Assembly: GCA_015680685.1 (NCBI GenBank)
Contig: MNCI01004480.1
Location: 1 to 64,000, forward strand
Length of the DNA: 64,000 nucleotides
Source: Gnetum montanum
Lineage: Eukaryota; Streptophyta; Gnetopsida; Gnetales; Gnetaceae
Reading direction: 5' to 3'
Within the stretch, counting starts at the first letter, position 1, and every line of letters begins with the position of its first letter. Below, piece after piece: positions 1-9,595 of this stretch. The notes beneath the pieces were generated by a model, which was not told the origin of the DNA, ran no database searches, and worked only from the letters and a program-made list of their open reading frames with translations. A program made the translations under genes and the position numbers.

Positions 1-278
1 TTCGTAAATTGCACGATTTTCTGCTCCCGATTTGCATCTTCTCGGCATTTCGGCGTCATCTTCGCGGTGGTCCACACACATCGTTATCCCACCGTTTTGC
101 GGTCGATCTACAATTATCATTGTTTTACTGACCCGTAAGTCCCTGTCTGATCGACAAGACCGTTCAGGGCACCGCGGATTCGTTTTTCCAGCTTAGCCCT
201 CGCGCGGATCCGTGGTAAAAACTGTGTACGCGGAATCTCGGTCGGTATTTCCAGCTGCCGACGTTTTCCGTCGTTACA
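1..278 (+). repeat. 3' end of the 5' LTR of Tat-A
   Basis: Positions 130-278 match 13961-14103 closely, including a shared run reading gtctgatcgacaagaccgtt, and both end in TTACA. The first 130 bases match the 3' LTR more weakly. The rest of this LTR lies left of the window. No primer-binding site follows: the sequence goes straight into the C-terminal half of gag, which indicates an internal deletion. Confidence 0.75.
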
Positions 279-1054
279 AAGGGCACAAAAAACAAGAACA
301 AGAAGGCACCTACAGCACCTCTTGAGACCACGACCAGTGTAGGCAGCACCAGCCAAGATACAGCTGCCCCTGAAAAGCCCCCCAGCCAAAACCAAACTTT
401 GAGCGTAAGGATCGCTCAAAGTATACAGCCCTGCCTGTAAAACACTCAGAACTGTTGAAACAATTGTTAGGGGCAGGATACATTCAGCTTAAGAAGGTAT
501 TTGAGGAAGCTCTGAAGTGTCACAGACGTAATTGTCAACTGCTGAAGAATCCTTCTTTAGCCCTACCTGACGAACCACCGATTCCGAGGTCTTTCAGGCT
601 GGATCGTTTCTGTGACTACCACTAGTTGTGTGGTCACGATACAGATTACTGCTGGGTGTTGAAAGACGATATTCAACGCATGATTGACGATGGTTCACTC
701 AAACTAGATGGCAGTAGTCTAACGCATCTGGAAAACCAAGCGTTACACGTGTATAAGGATCTGTTGAATGCAAACAACACACCCTATACAATCAACATGG
801 TGAGTACGGACAGTGAGAGGAAAGTACCGTCCAAGCAACCTTTTGTTTTGTGTGTACCTACCAACTCACAAAAGGGGGCAAACTTTTCATCGGTAGCTAG
901 TGTTGTCTCGAGGCCACCCTTTATCATCCGGGCGCCTTCCCTAGAGTCGACTTAGCCTCCTAGTAACGGTAAAGCCGTGGCCATGTCCACGCCCACACCT
1001 AAGGCGCCTTTCATTCTCAGGGTGCCAAAATCACCGGCTGCCCCTTTTACATAG
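279..1054 (+). pseudogene. gag: gag remnant (C-terminal part with zinc-knuckle-like motif)
   Basis: A frame running from about 401 reads through lysine-rich and leucine-rich segments into a motif CDYH-stop-LCGHDTDYCW at 611-655, followed by a leucine/isoleucine-rich helix (LKDDIQRMIDDG). This matches the C-x2-H...G-H-x4-C knuckle and helix found at the end of gag in many plant Ty3/gypsy elements. In-frame TAG stops occur at 623, 953 and 1052, and a frame change lies near 390-400. The N-terminal and central gag domains are missing. The homologous copy at 37.6-39.6 kb has about 1.5 kb more gag here, so Tat-A lost the primer site and most of gag in one deletion next to the LTR. Neighbour: the protease follows in the same frame. 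Confidence 0.75.
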
Positions 1055-2236
1055 GGACAGGCTTCTAATATAAGTCATCAACCATCACCAAATAAACAGA
1101 AGGAAGGGGATGCGTCTAGTAATGCGGCAAAGAATCACCTTACGCTAGGCTTCGCTAGGCCCAGGCCTTTGGCCTCTATACTTGCGTCTGCGCCTTCTAG
1201 GCAAGACAAAGGTACAGAAACGCAATCACCACCCCTTCGCAAGAAAAAGAACAACCCCTCGACTGATGCTATTCCGCCCAAAGAGATCTGTCTCTTAGGG
1301 CGAATGGAAGAAGACAAAGGGGACAAACAAGCCAGTAAAGAGCGGGATCTTCTCGACGTGTTTACACAGGTCAAACAGGCTCTGAAACAAAAAAATACAA
1401 CGCTGAGCCTCTATGACTTGCTCATGACATCTCAAAAACACCGTGAGGCCATGGTCCGCATGCTGACATCCATACCTGTGGAGGAAAGCTTACCAGCGGA
1501 AGAGGAAGCGATACATGCTGTCATGTTTCCTTTCGATGTTGAGCGACCTAAACCTACCTCGTTGACCTTTCATGACGAATCCATCAAAGATAATCCTGAG
1601 AAAGGTCAAGTGACAACTGAGCCCATGTTTATCACCATCCGGGTTAGTCAATACAGGATCTGGAGGGTGCACATGGACGACGGCGCAGCTAAAAATGTCA
1701 TTCCTTATCCCATTATGGATAGGTTGGGTCTAGTCGACCTGATCAGTCCCACAATGACAACATACATAAAGTCGTTCAACGAGGCACAGGTTCAGGTCAA
1801 GGGGACGATGCGTATCGAGTTCGTGGCAGGGGATCAATTCCCAACGGATGCCACATTCCTTGTCGTCGAGGAGATGCCCGGGTTCAACTTAATTCTAGGA
1901 AGGTCTTGGTTAGCCTAACTGAGGGTGGTTTCATCACCTATCCATCAGGAAATACACCTACCCTACGTAGGGGGAGAAGTCATAATACGCGGTGATGAAA
2001 TCACCCCCAGAACTGTCAACAACATCGAAGAGGACTGGGGTTCGGAGATAGAAACATCAGATAATCAAACCCATCCCCGAACCCCAGAACAAACCGAAGT
2101 GAATAATGATAGTCTAGCCTGGGCTAACCTGCCATTCCAGGACGGTGATGTGGAAGAGCCAGGCCGCAAATCTCCTCGCCCATACACACCATTAAACGTG
2201 AAGGCCATCAAGAAGCAATTACGAATTAGTGATTGA
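1055..2236 (+). pseudogene. pro: retropepsin-like aspartic protease domain
   Basis: The frame of gag continues, open from 1169 to 1918 (249 codons), then past a TAA at 1916 to a TGA at 2234. A proline/lysine-rich linker is followed by an aspartic protease core at about 1650-1915. It has the active-site segment VHMDDGAAKNVIP (D-D-G in place of the usual D-S/T-G), a Phe/Val-rich beta region and the C-terminal hydrophobic segment FNLILGRSWL, typical of retropepsins. The homologue at 40313-41122 has VDDG at the same place, so D-D-G is a family trait rather than decay. It would mature the Gag-Pol polyprotein in the virus-like particle. The closing stop aligns with that of the copy ending at 41122, so gag-pro probably ends here in the living element. 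Confidence 0.83.
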
Positions 2237-2429
2237 TCTAGATGGTATTTACGCACATCTTCACGTACCTACTAATTTTTCCTTTTACGCTTAGCAGTTT
2301 ACATATTTACACTCACTATTCATTACGCTATTCATAGTTCTTTATATACGTTGTTTACACTCTTCGATCATTTTAGTGCAATTACGCATAAATGTACATT
2401 ATCATCAATTACGCTTTCAAAATTACGTA
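2237..2429 (+). other. AT-rich spacer after gag-pro, rich in TTACGC motifs
   Basis: No gene is visible. The hexamer TTACGC or close variants occur several times in 190 bases, the same motif that is dense in the 3' LTR at 12655-13170. Confidence 0.5.
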
Positions 2430-2645
2430 GATGGCCCGCAACGCCCTAAAACTAGTAACGACCCACAATGGCCTTAAACTAGCAATGGCCCCCAATGGCC
2501 TAAAACTATCTCGTATCTTGCATAAACACTACCTGGCGGCCCACAATGGCCTTAAACTAGCAATGGCCCCCAATGGCCTAAAACTATCTCGTATCTTGCA
2601 TAAACACTACCTGGCGGCCCGTGATGGCCTTAAACTAGCAATTCT
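2430..2645 (+). repeat. 78-bp tandem repeat, about 2.3 copies
   Basis: Units starting at 2462, 2540 and 2618 (partial) are almost identical and 78 bases apart. Each contains two copies of a shorter motif of the type CAATGGCCTTAAACTAGCAA. The same CYTAAACTRGCA core recurs in the array after the integrase (10830-11330), at about 41376-41420 in Tat-B and, inverted, at 57955-58140 in Tat-D. It therefore belongs to the element family and lies on both sides of the pol/antisense block. Confidence 0.88.
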
Positions 2646-2838
2646 ATGCTATAGCTACGCCAACTATCAATAGTATTTAATAATTCCGCGTACGCTTTGC
2701 AAATAACGACATAAGACCAAAAACAAATAAATATACAAATAGCATTTAAAACCATACAGAAAAGATTAATGCCAATGTTGTCAATATCCATATAACCATT
2801 GTTCAATCCCAATCAATAAAATTATGCGTAAGTTACAG

Positions 2839-4423
2839 TTACGCATCTCCCCTAGTGCCACTGTCACCAGTATCCCTTAGGTTAGGCTCCAAGCCTAATA
2901 AATCCTCCTCAAGTGGGCCATCCTTCTTTGAAAGTATTCCTTCGTGAGGAGTGCCATTCCCACGAGGCCCTTGTTCCAACGTCGGCTCCACAAGAGGACA
3001 CTCTTCACTATTACGCTCCTCTTCTTGTACTTGTTCCTCATCCTATTTGCCTTCGCCCTCCAGTTCTTGTACCTGTATACAGCACATACGTTAGCAAAGA
3101 CTTAACATCACAATCAGGAAAAATTAGATTCAATAATGTTTAAACTTACTCACGACGGTCCTGCTTCTGCAGCAAAGGGGAGTTTTTCTAAACTGACCCA
3201 TAGGCACTGCATGATTTCATCCTCAGTTAATTCAGACCATACGTCATTCCCTAAAGTAGCTCCAGCTTTCACTTTCTTCTTTTCCACACTAGTCGAGCGA
3301 GGCGGGTCAGGGAAGAAAGTAGGGACAGTAGTCTCGCCCCTGGGAAGAGTCATTTCTCTTTTCGCTGACGCACTTACTGTCACCTGCTCCTGAAACTTTT
3401 CGAAAGCTTGGGATGCGCCAATGAAGTCCAAGAATACCCATAAGGATTGAGCTTCAATGGCAGAATCACGATAATGTTGACGATAAGCGATACTTTCTTG
3501 CTTATACAAATTCTTGTGATCCTTTTCTTTCTACCCCCATTCTTGCACGCTTGCACAGAAATCTTTCTAGTCTTGGCTTTTCTGAGATAACAGCTCTATC
3601 TGCATCCGCTGCTCCACCAACTCCCAACTGGTCTGCACGCTGTTCTTGATTACGGTCCAATAGCAAGAGTAGTCAATCACAGCTGTGCGCCAGTCCTCCT
3701 CACCCGTTTCCCGCACCTGTAGGAACTCGCATCGCGATTTTAAATCTCTGACCTCTTTGACCAGGGACTTTTTCTCCCTCTCTGACCTCTGTAGCCTTTT
3801 CTAGAGGTCATCATTGACACTCTTACTCTCCCACAAGGAGCGATTCGAGTGTAATGCACATTTATGCTTCTCCTCATAAATGCCGCGTGGCATGACTGCC
3901 TCGTCAGATGGAGGCTCCACTGTGTCCAGATCAATGGGCTCCATTGGATCCCATCGAAGGCGAGCTCCTGACAACAAACATTATCAACATAAATGAAATA
4001 CTATCATTTTCTAATGAAATAAACTCATTGACGTAATAACATACCAGCTCCAGGATCGACGCGCTCAAGGCGCTTGATCATGTTGCTAACAACACCTTCC
4101 ATGAAGGTGAATTTGTCAGGAAACTCTCTACATGTTCGGCTCATAGAGGCGGACATGGATGCATCTTCTTCACCTGTAGCATAATTTAGTTAAAGAGTCT
4201 AATTATTAATAAAACTCTTCAAGACATCCAATACGCTTACCACCTCTACCGGTTACAGTGGGGAGTGCGTCAACAGTTCCCACCTCCTCCCTCTCCTCAT
4301 GCACAAGGGTCTGTGCATCGCTGGTCCTAACAGCTGGGGCCTCTCCTTCCAAAATTGGGGCCCCTTCCCCATGACTTAATATTACTGCCCCTATCTCAGG
4401 GGTCAACTGTTCCGTAGGTTTCA
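2839..4423 (-). pseudogene. exons 5-8 of the antisense gene: linker, coiled coil and acidic C-terminus
   Basis: Exons 5 (4423-4241) and 6 (4173-4045) join in phase and encode a Glu/Thr-rich linker and an amphipathic helix (FTFMEGVVSNMIKRLERVD). Exon 7 (3967-about 3157) is rich in E, K, Q and L in a heptad-like pattern (KRLQRSEREKKSLVKEVRDL and following), which suggests a coiled coil of more than 150 residues. In-frame TAGs lie at about 3807, 3570 and 3535. Exon 8 (3072-2839) encodes a strongly acidic tail with one TAG, ending at TAA 2839. The Tat-B and 61.4-kb copies also end in a short acidic last exon (an Asp run, and CDDNKGYG), which supports this as the true 3' end. Confidence 0.68.
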
Positions 4424-4517
4424 CTGTGCCAATCACATACATATTTAGACGATTCAAAATATCTTGAATATAAATCGCGTAATACAATAACTTTCACTAT
4501 GTGTCTTTTACGCTTAC

Positions 4518-5563
4518 CAAGCGGAGGTTTACTCCGCTGAACTATGACTTGCATGGTTTGACTTGTGCCACCCTTGGGCTCCACAGGGGCCTCGGTTAAG
4601 CGAAGCCTTTTACGTTAAGCTGAAGGCTCTACAATTTCTATCGCCAAACGTTTACCCCACGAGGCATCGCCGGTGTAAGTGGGCATTATCCCGCCTACGC
4701 TGTCGGGGCCTCGTACTCGAGACGCCGCCAAATCCCTTGTCATGATAGACAGAGATTCGTCAATCCCTTATGGGGGATCCTATCCATGGGTAGTGCCGAA
4801 AATGTGGGTAATCCAAGGTTTGGATAGCTGGTCTTGGTCTTGCTGCACCCAGACCCCATTCCTCTGGACGACCAAAAATTCAGCAAAATGCCGAAGGCAA
4901 GCTATGAAGAAGGCATAATGCACGTTGAAACGAGAATCAAGATTCTGGCGAAGCCTGATCATCTTAATACGTAATCCCTCAGCAAAATAGCTTGCCCAGT
5001 TGAACTGGGTCCCTTCCTCCATAACCTCTCGCATGATACGGGTTTGTTCTATAGAAAAGAACTTTCCCTGCGAGAGTGTTTTGGGCAAAGCCCAAGCTCG
5101 GAACAAGGGATAAATCATCTTGAAAATCTTTGGTTCAATCCTCTCACAAGGGATCCCCTTAGGCTCCTTCTTGGCCCCTAACCACTCCTCCAGCCACTTC
5201 TGGCAAGCAAGGCTCCTCTTCGCCTTTTCCTCTATGGGAAGGCCATCGGAGGGGATGCCGAAAAGGTCTGCAAAAAGCTGAGCATCAATATCAAAATATA
5301 CATGTACGTGATGCACACGCGTGCAAAAGTGTTCAGCCCTTTCGCTGAAGGAGTTGACCAGGGTTAAAATTTCACTGGCGGGGACATTAGGGGTTACGGC
5401 CAAAAATAAGTGCATTAATCTCACTTGGCATTGCTTGGTGACCACCGCAACTGGGGCCACCGCATGGCCGAGCTAGCGTTGTGCCTCCTTGATTTCACCG
5501 TAGCGGAAGAAAAGGGTATTCGCCTCGTGGCCGGAAATTGTAAGGGTAATCTCCCAGGATTCC
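4518..5563 (-). pseudogene. exon 4 of the antisense gene: long unrecognised central region
   Basis: This 1046-base exon is open for 226 codons between 5460 and 4780 and readable on both sides past a TAG at about 5475 and stops near 4777, 4765 and 4615. It is mixed alpha/beta in character: a hydrophobic helix near its start (LMHLFLAV), an acidic/aromatic segment (VYFDIDAQLFADLFG), then a basic/aromatic stretch (KIFKMIYPLFRAWAL) and HYAFFIACLRHFAEFL. I recognise no family. The homologous segment in Tat-B (43753-43998, minus) reads HVMFFYAYRRIFEEFL at the matching place, so the protein sequence is conserved more than its surroundings. It might be a nucleic-acid or particle-binding domain; that is a guess. 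Confidence 0.65.
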
Positions 5564-5655
5564 CTGATTGAAAAATGCAAGACACATAACACGATTACGC
5601 GACATTCACAATTCACAATTACATCACGCAACAATAAATTATGCAGCAGTTTTAC

Positions 5656-6466
5656 CAGGTCCAAATGGCAAAGGATATGAAGGAAGCTTCCTCTGCACGT
5701 CCGCAATGGTAAGGGGCGGATCCAAAGTCCAATCGTCATGTAGCCACCCAAGATTCTGGCAATTCTCGAAAGCGTCAGCATAACAGGTGGGGTATTCATG
5801 AATGTCGAAGCCAATCTGCCCCATAACACCAGCGCGTACGTTGCTAGTAGAGGTAAATGCCTTTATTACCGTTTCAGTCCAGGTTAAGGTATCACCATCG
5901 CCTACCAACCTATTGTCATGGATAAAAAACCTGTACCATACCACATATGCTTATCTTATGCTTTACAAAACTCAAAATAGACATAGAATGACAATACAGC
6001 CAATAAAACCACTTACCCCCCTGAATAATACACCGTGCCTGGTGGGTTCTGGAAATAAGTTGAGACGTGACGGGCCACGAACAAGGTGTTGTATGCATGG
6101 TAGCAGCTAAACTGGGCCATTTCCCATATCCAATTTAAGCACCTTAACCCTCTGGCGCTAAGTTCGCGGTCCTGAGAATGACCAGTGTCGATATCCCCGT
6201 CTGTCAAGAAAGCCAGAATTCCCTGTGTAGAACCCCCTAACAGGTGCTCCAAAATAGTGCCAGCGATATCTCCTAACAGGTGTGACCACACAACAATGCT
6301 GTAGTTACGTAGTAAAAACTGTAGAAACTCCAGCGCACCATTTTGAAACCATATGACCTTCCCATGCAACCGAGTCTGCGGAGGAGGGACATTAGGTACG
6401 ATTGGGTTTATGCAGCATAAGACCCCGACTATGTCCAAGACAATTAGGACGGGTCTTAACATGATA
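5656..6466 (-). pseudogene. exons 2-3 of the antisense gene: NIF/FCP1-like HAD phosphatase-type domain
   Basis: Numbering from the exon-1 ATG, residues 46-56 read VLIVLDIVGVL, matching HAD motif I of the plant NIF/FCP1-like family (hydrophobic strand, then D-x-x-G-L/V-L). Residues 82-102 (NGALEFLQFLLRNYSIVVWS) match the family's 'RP..EFL.F.FERF.VGVWSS' motif II region. Residues 165-187 (YNTLFV...FQNPPGTVYY) match the 'NTLLVDDSP...NPPNTAIFP' motif IV region. Residues 277-291 (ADVQRKLPSYPLPFG) match the closing 'DVQ.yv..HPFG'. The nucleophile D51 is kept, but the acidic pair of motif IV is replaced (LFVARH), so phosphatase activity is unlikely. The Tat-B copy keeps RPSTKEFL and NNTLMIG...FQNP at the same places. 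The assignment rests on motif order, not on a profile search; another Rossmann-type fold cannot be excluded. Confidence 0.62.
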
Positions 6467-6855
6467 CTGTACAAAGAAAATAATGGTGTCTAGATTCAGA
6501 TTTGCATGTTTAAAATATAGAAAATCTACAAATTATGCTTAGCTATTCATGCCAAAATCGCCTAAACCCTTGCAACAGTGCAAGGTTTGTCCCTGACTAC
6601 GGCGATAGACACAGTCCTAGTGTGTAAACCCTCGTCTTAACATGAGGTTCATAGTCTAAAATTTTAAATTTACGCAGGCGACACTACAAGAATAAACACT
6701 GCAAAGAGTAACACGAATAAGCGAGGGATGGCCTACCGATTCAAAGGCGTAGGGTCTCTTACTTCAACCACCGCCTGCGAGGTACGCTGCAGGCTCCCTT
6801 GCACCTCGTCAATCTTCACCAATTTGGCATTCTTCCCTCTCACTTTCGGCACCAT

Positions 6856-7309
6856 TGTTGCAGTTTTTACACCTTCACAGTTTTGCACCTTTACGCCTTT
6901 GCAAATAACATGCTCCAATCTTCTGACCTTCCTTCTTTCTCTCTGTAATAGCTAAGAATTCAAATTCGCGATAGTAAACAGCCTATTCTAAATGAAAACT
7001 TCTTACTTATATGCAAAATTTAACCAACTTGATACCCAACTTCAGCAAGACTTGCCCAAATGCTGGTGTTAGTATGAGATGGAACCCGAGGATCGAGGTA
7101 TTAATTGCGTCAGATATCACACGCATTACGGTTCGAAACTACCTTAAACTACTATATCTTATCTCCTCGTAATCAGGTCTCATTAATTACAGGCTGTTCA
7201 TGGAATTTAAAATTTAGTTAGTTTTACACTCAGTAACGTCGCATCACGTCCTATATGCTAAACTAAGCATTATTCATTAAAAACTTATCGCATCAAATTA
7301 CTCTCGTAT
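6856..7309. promoter_or_regulatory. intergenic stretch between divergent antisense-gene start and RT frame
   Basis: The antisense gene starts leftward at 6855 and the RT frame starts rightward at about 7310, so this 450-base stretch may hold the antisense gene's promoter. I see no convincing TATA box. At its right end TATTTGGCAATTTTGCAG (ending at 7324) looks like a plant 3' splice site on the plus strand. It could be the acceptor of an Ogre-type intron joining gag-pro to pol. Both points are inference. Confidence 0.35.
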
Positions 7310-9040
7310 TTGGCAATTTTGCAGGATAACTCAAAGATGGACAAAATTTTATCTGCACCGCTAGTTTTAACAAGCTTACATGGTAAAATCATTAGACAGC
7401 TTGATCCCACACTAATAGAAACTAACCTAGCCCTTAATGACACAATCATAGCCACGTCGGAAATGTCTCTAGACTGGCCAGAGCAATCGACGCACACGCT
7501 AGATCTGGAAGCTGGAGATGTAACCGAAGATCCACTCAACGAGGTCTCTGTGTTTATGCATAGGGGTGAGGCTAAAACTCTCAAGGTTAGTTCTCTATTA
7601 GGCCAAAAGACACATGATGACATAAAACAAGTTCTCCAGAATAATATCACGGTGTTTGCATGGTTGTATGAGGATATGCCGGGACTAGACCCAAGGTTAA
7701 TCCAACACAACATAATCCTAGATCCCCATATCAAAGCCGTCAGATAGAAAGCACGAAAGATCAAGCTAGAAGTCGCGTTAGCAGTATGTGATGATATCAA
7801 TAAACTGTACCAGGCTGGTTTTATTCGCGCAGTTGATTACTCAGAGTGGGTATCTAACATTGTAGTGGTTCCTCAAAAGACTGGAGGAATACGCATCTGC
7901 ATAGACTTCCGGAACTTGAACAAGGCTACAATCAAAGATAACTTCCCGTTGTCGAGTATCGATCAATTGGTGGATACAACTGTTGGGTATGCACTTTTGT
8001 CCTTCATGGATGACTTCTTGGGCTACAATCAAATACGCATTAACCCAGAGCACCAGCTAACAACGACGTTCATGACGCCTTGGGGAACCTTTTGTTACAC
8101 CATGATGCCTTTTGGCTTAAAAAATGTCGGGGCGACATATCAACAAGCCATGACATACATCTTTAGCGATTACCTCCTAGGGAGACTGAATGATTATGTC
8201 GACGATATAGCTGTTAAGTCTATAAAGTCAGAGGATCACTTAGAGGATCTGGAGTTAGTCCTCAAAAGATGTTCTAAGTACGATCTCTGACTCAACCTGA
8301 AAAACTGTGTGTTCGGAGTCAAAACCAGATGCATGCTGGGTTTTTTGGTATCGGAAACTGGCATACGCATGGACCCTGACAAAGTCAAAGCCATTGTTGA
8401 ATTGACACCCCCTACAAATCTTAAGCAATTACGTAGATTACAGGGGAGGTTACAGTTTATCAGGCAGTTCATCTCGCGATTAACCGACAAGCTACACCCT
8501 ATGCAACATTTTCTTAAAAAGGGGGTTAATTTCAAATGGACGGACGATTGTCAGCGTGCATTTGATAGCTTAAAGCAAGAGCTTCAATGCTTGCCAATAG
8601 TTTTCCCACCGCAAAGGGATCAACCATTTTACATCTACCTCGCAACTTCAGATGTAGCTTTAGCCACATTACTCTGTGAAAGGAGGGATGATGGGTCGGA
8701 AGTACCCATCTACTACTTGAGTCATGCTCTATGTGCATATGAAATGAGGTACAATGAAGTAGAGCGTAACTGCTTAGCATTAGTATTTACGCTCAAGAAG
8801 TGTAGGCATTATCTTTTCCGTAGCCAAGTCAACATCATCTGTAAAAATAATATTCTTAGGGCCATTATGCATAACTTATACGAAAGTAGCAAAATAGCTC
8901 GTTGGAAGGCTATCACAGCAGAATTCAGTCTGCATTACATTGGCCAGTCTTCTACGAAAGGCCAAGCGATAGCCGACCAATTAGTAACATCACCTATTGA
9001 CAGTCAGGCAACCATAGAGCCTGAATTTCATGACGAACAT
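7310..9040 (+). pseudogene. pol: pol: reverse transcriptase and first RNase H
   Basis: A single frame (interrupted by TAG at 7745 and TGA at 8288) carries a Ty3/gypsy RT. Markers are the linker NIILDPHIKAVR, then SNIVVVPQKTGGIRICIDFR, NLNKATIKDNFPL, the FMDDFLGYNQI region, MMPFGLKNVGATYQ and the catalytic YVDDI at 8195-8209. RNase H follows from about 8600 (FYIYLATSDVALATLL ... YLSHALCAYEMRYNEVE ... LKKCRHYLF). The TGA at 8288 stands where the relative at 33.5 kb has Trp (YELWLNLKK), a TGG>TGA change. In FMDDFLGYNQI, aspartate replaces the common Gly/Ala pattern ('DxxSGYnQI'). It would copy the genomic RNA into DNA in the particle. Inactive as it stands. Confidence 0.93.
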
Positions 9041-9595
9041 GTACATAGCCTAAGCCCTGTATTCATAGGCCCTGAAGCAATGTTATACTTCAACGGAGCT
9101 TCAACTGTTAGGGGTGGTAGCGTCACTACAGTTATTACGCTATCACCTGAGGATGTGTGTCTTCACGCTTATCGCTTGACCTTCCCCTGTATGAACAACA
9201 TGGTAGAGTACGAGGGGCTCCTCAGAGGATTACTAACTACCAGCAAACTAGATGTTTGACACCTGGCAACTAGGGGTGATTTGATGCTCGTCATTAATCA
9301 GGTCACAGGAGTCTATGCCTGCAAGGCTACACATTTACAGCCCTACTGCGATACGGCTAAAGATCTCCTGAGGCGATTCTCGACCATCGATGCCCAACAT
9401 GTGCCACGAACTAATAACACACTGGCTGATGCACTGGCTACACTAGCTTTAAACGTGCCCTCACACCTGCTCGACACTTGTCCCGCGTTGATAACAGATT
9501 GCACAGAGCCCATCATTCAGGCGGTGCAAATATCTTCTCTGCTCGAGGATAGAACGCCAGAATGGTACGATAGCATCAAAACTTACCTCATGTAA
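9041..9595 (+). pseudogene. pol: pol: second, archaeal-type RNase H (aRH)
   Basis: In the same frame as RT, after a linker, the sequence reads AMLYFNGASTVRGG, NNMVEYEGLLRGL, GDLMLVINQVTG and YACKATHLQPYC, then VPRTNNTLADALATLAL. These are the conserved blocks of the RVT_3-type RNase H (D-G-A/S, E in Y/V-E-Y-E-x-L, D in G-D, and N-x-x-A-D-A-L). Its presence between the gypsy RNase H and integrase defines the Tat lineage. The first aspartate of the usual 'DGA' is Asn here (FNGAS). TGA at 9257 and TAA at 9593 interrupt it. The Tat-D copy keeps FDGAS at the same place. Confidence 0.87.

Larger units (their letters stand above)
2839..6855 (-). pseudogene. antisense multi-exon gene carried by Tat-A (HAD-like domain + coiled coil + acidic tail)
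   Basis: On the minus strand an ATG at 6855 opens a gene of about eight exons, opposite to the retroelement's own genes and between its protease and RT. I place exons at 6855-6737, 6466-6017, 5930-5656, 5563-4518, 4423-4241, 4173-4045, 3967-about 3157 and 3072-2839. Donors include GTAAGT (6016), GTAAGC (4517, 4240) and GTATGT (4044). Acceptors include TTCTTTGTACAG, GGTACAG, TTTTTCAATCAG and TTTGTTGTCAG. Phases agree at five of the seven junctions. Exons 3/4 are off by one base and exons 7/8 are unclear, so an indel or another site is likely. About nine stops interrupt it, mostly TAG/TAA of deamination type. Homologous exons occur at 41878-46504, 35858 and 61347, so this is a resident gene of the family and not a chance reading frame. 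Function unknown. Confidence 0.8.

Noticed and set aside
1135-1374. 79-codon minus-strand frame
   Set aside because: It overlaps the protease linker on plus, has no homologue in Tat-B and no splice context; a shadow of the real frame.
2431-2673. 80-codon ORF with repeated NGLKLAMAPNGLKLS
   Set aside because: A translated 78-bp tandem repeat (a multiple of 3), not evidence of a gene.
3136-3393. 85-codon plus-strand ORF
   Set aside because: Lies opposite exon 7 of the antisense gene, which has homologues in Tat-B; shadow frame.
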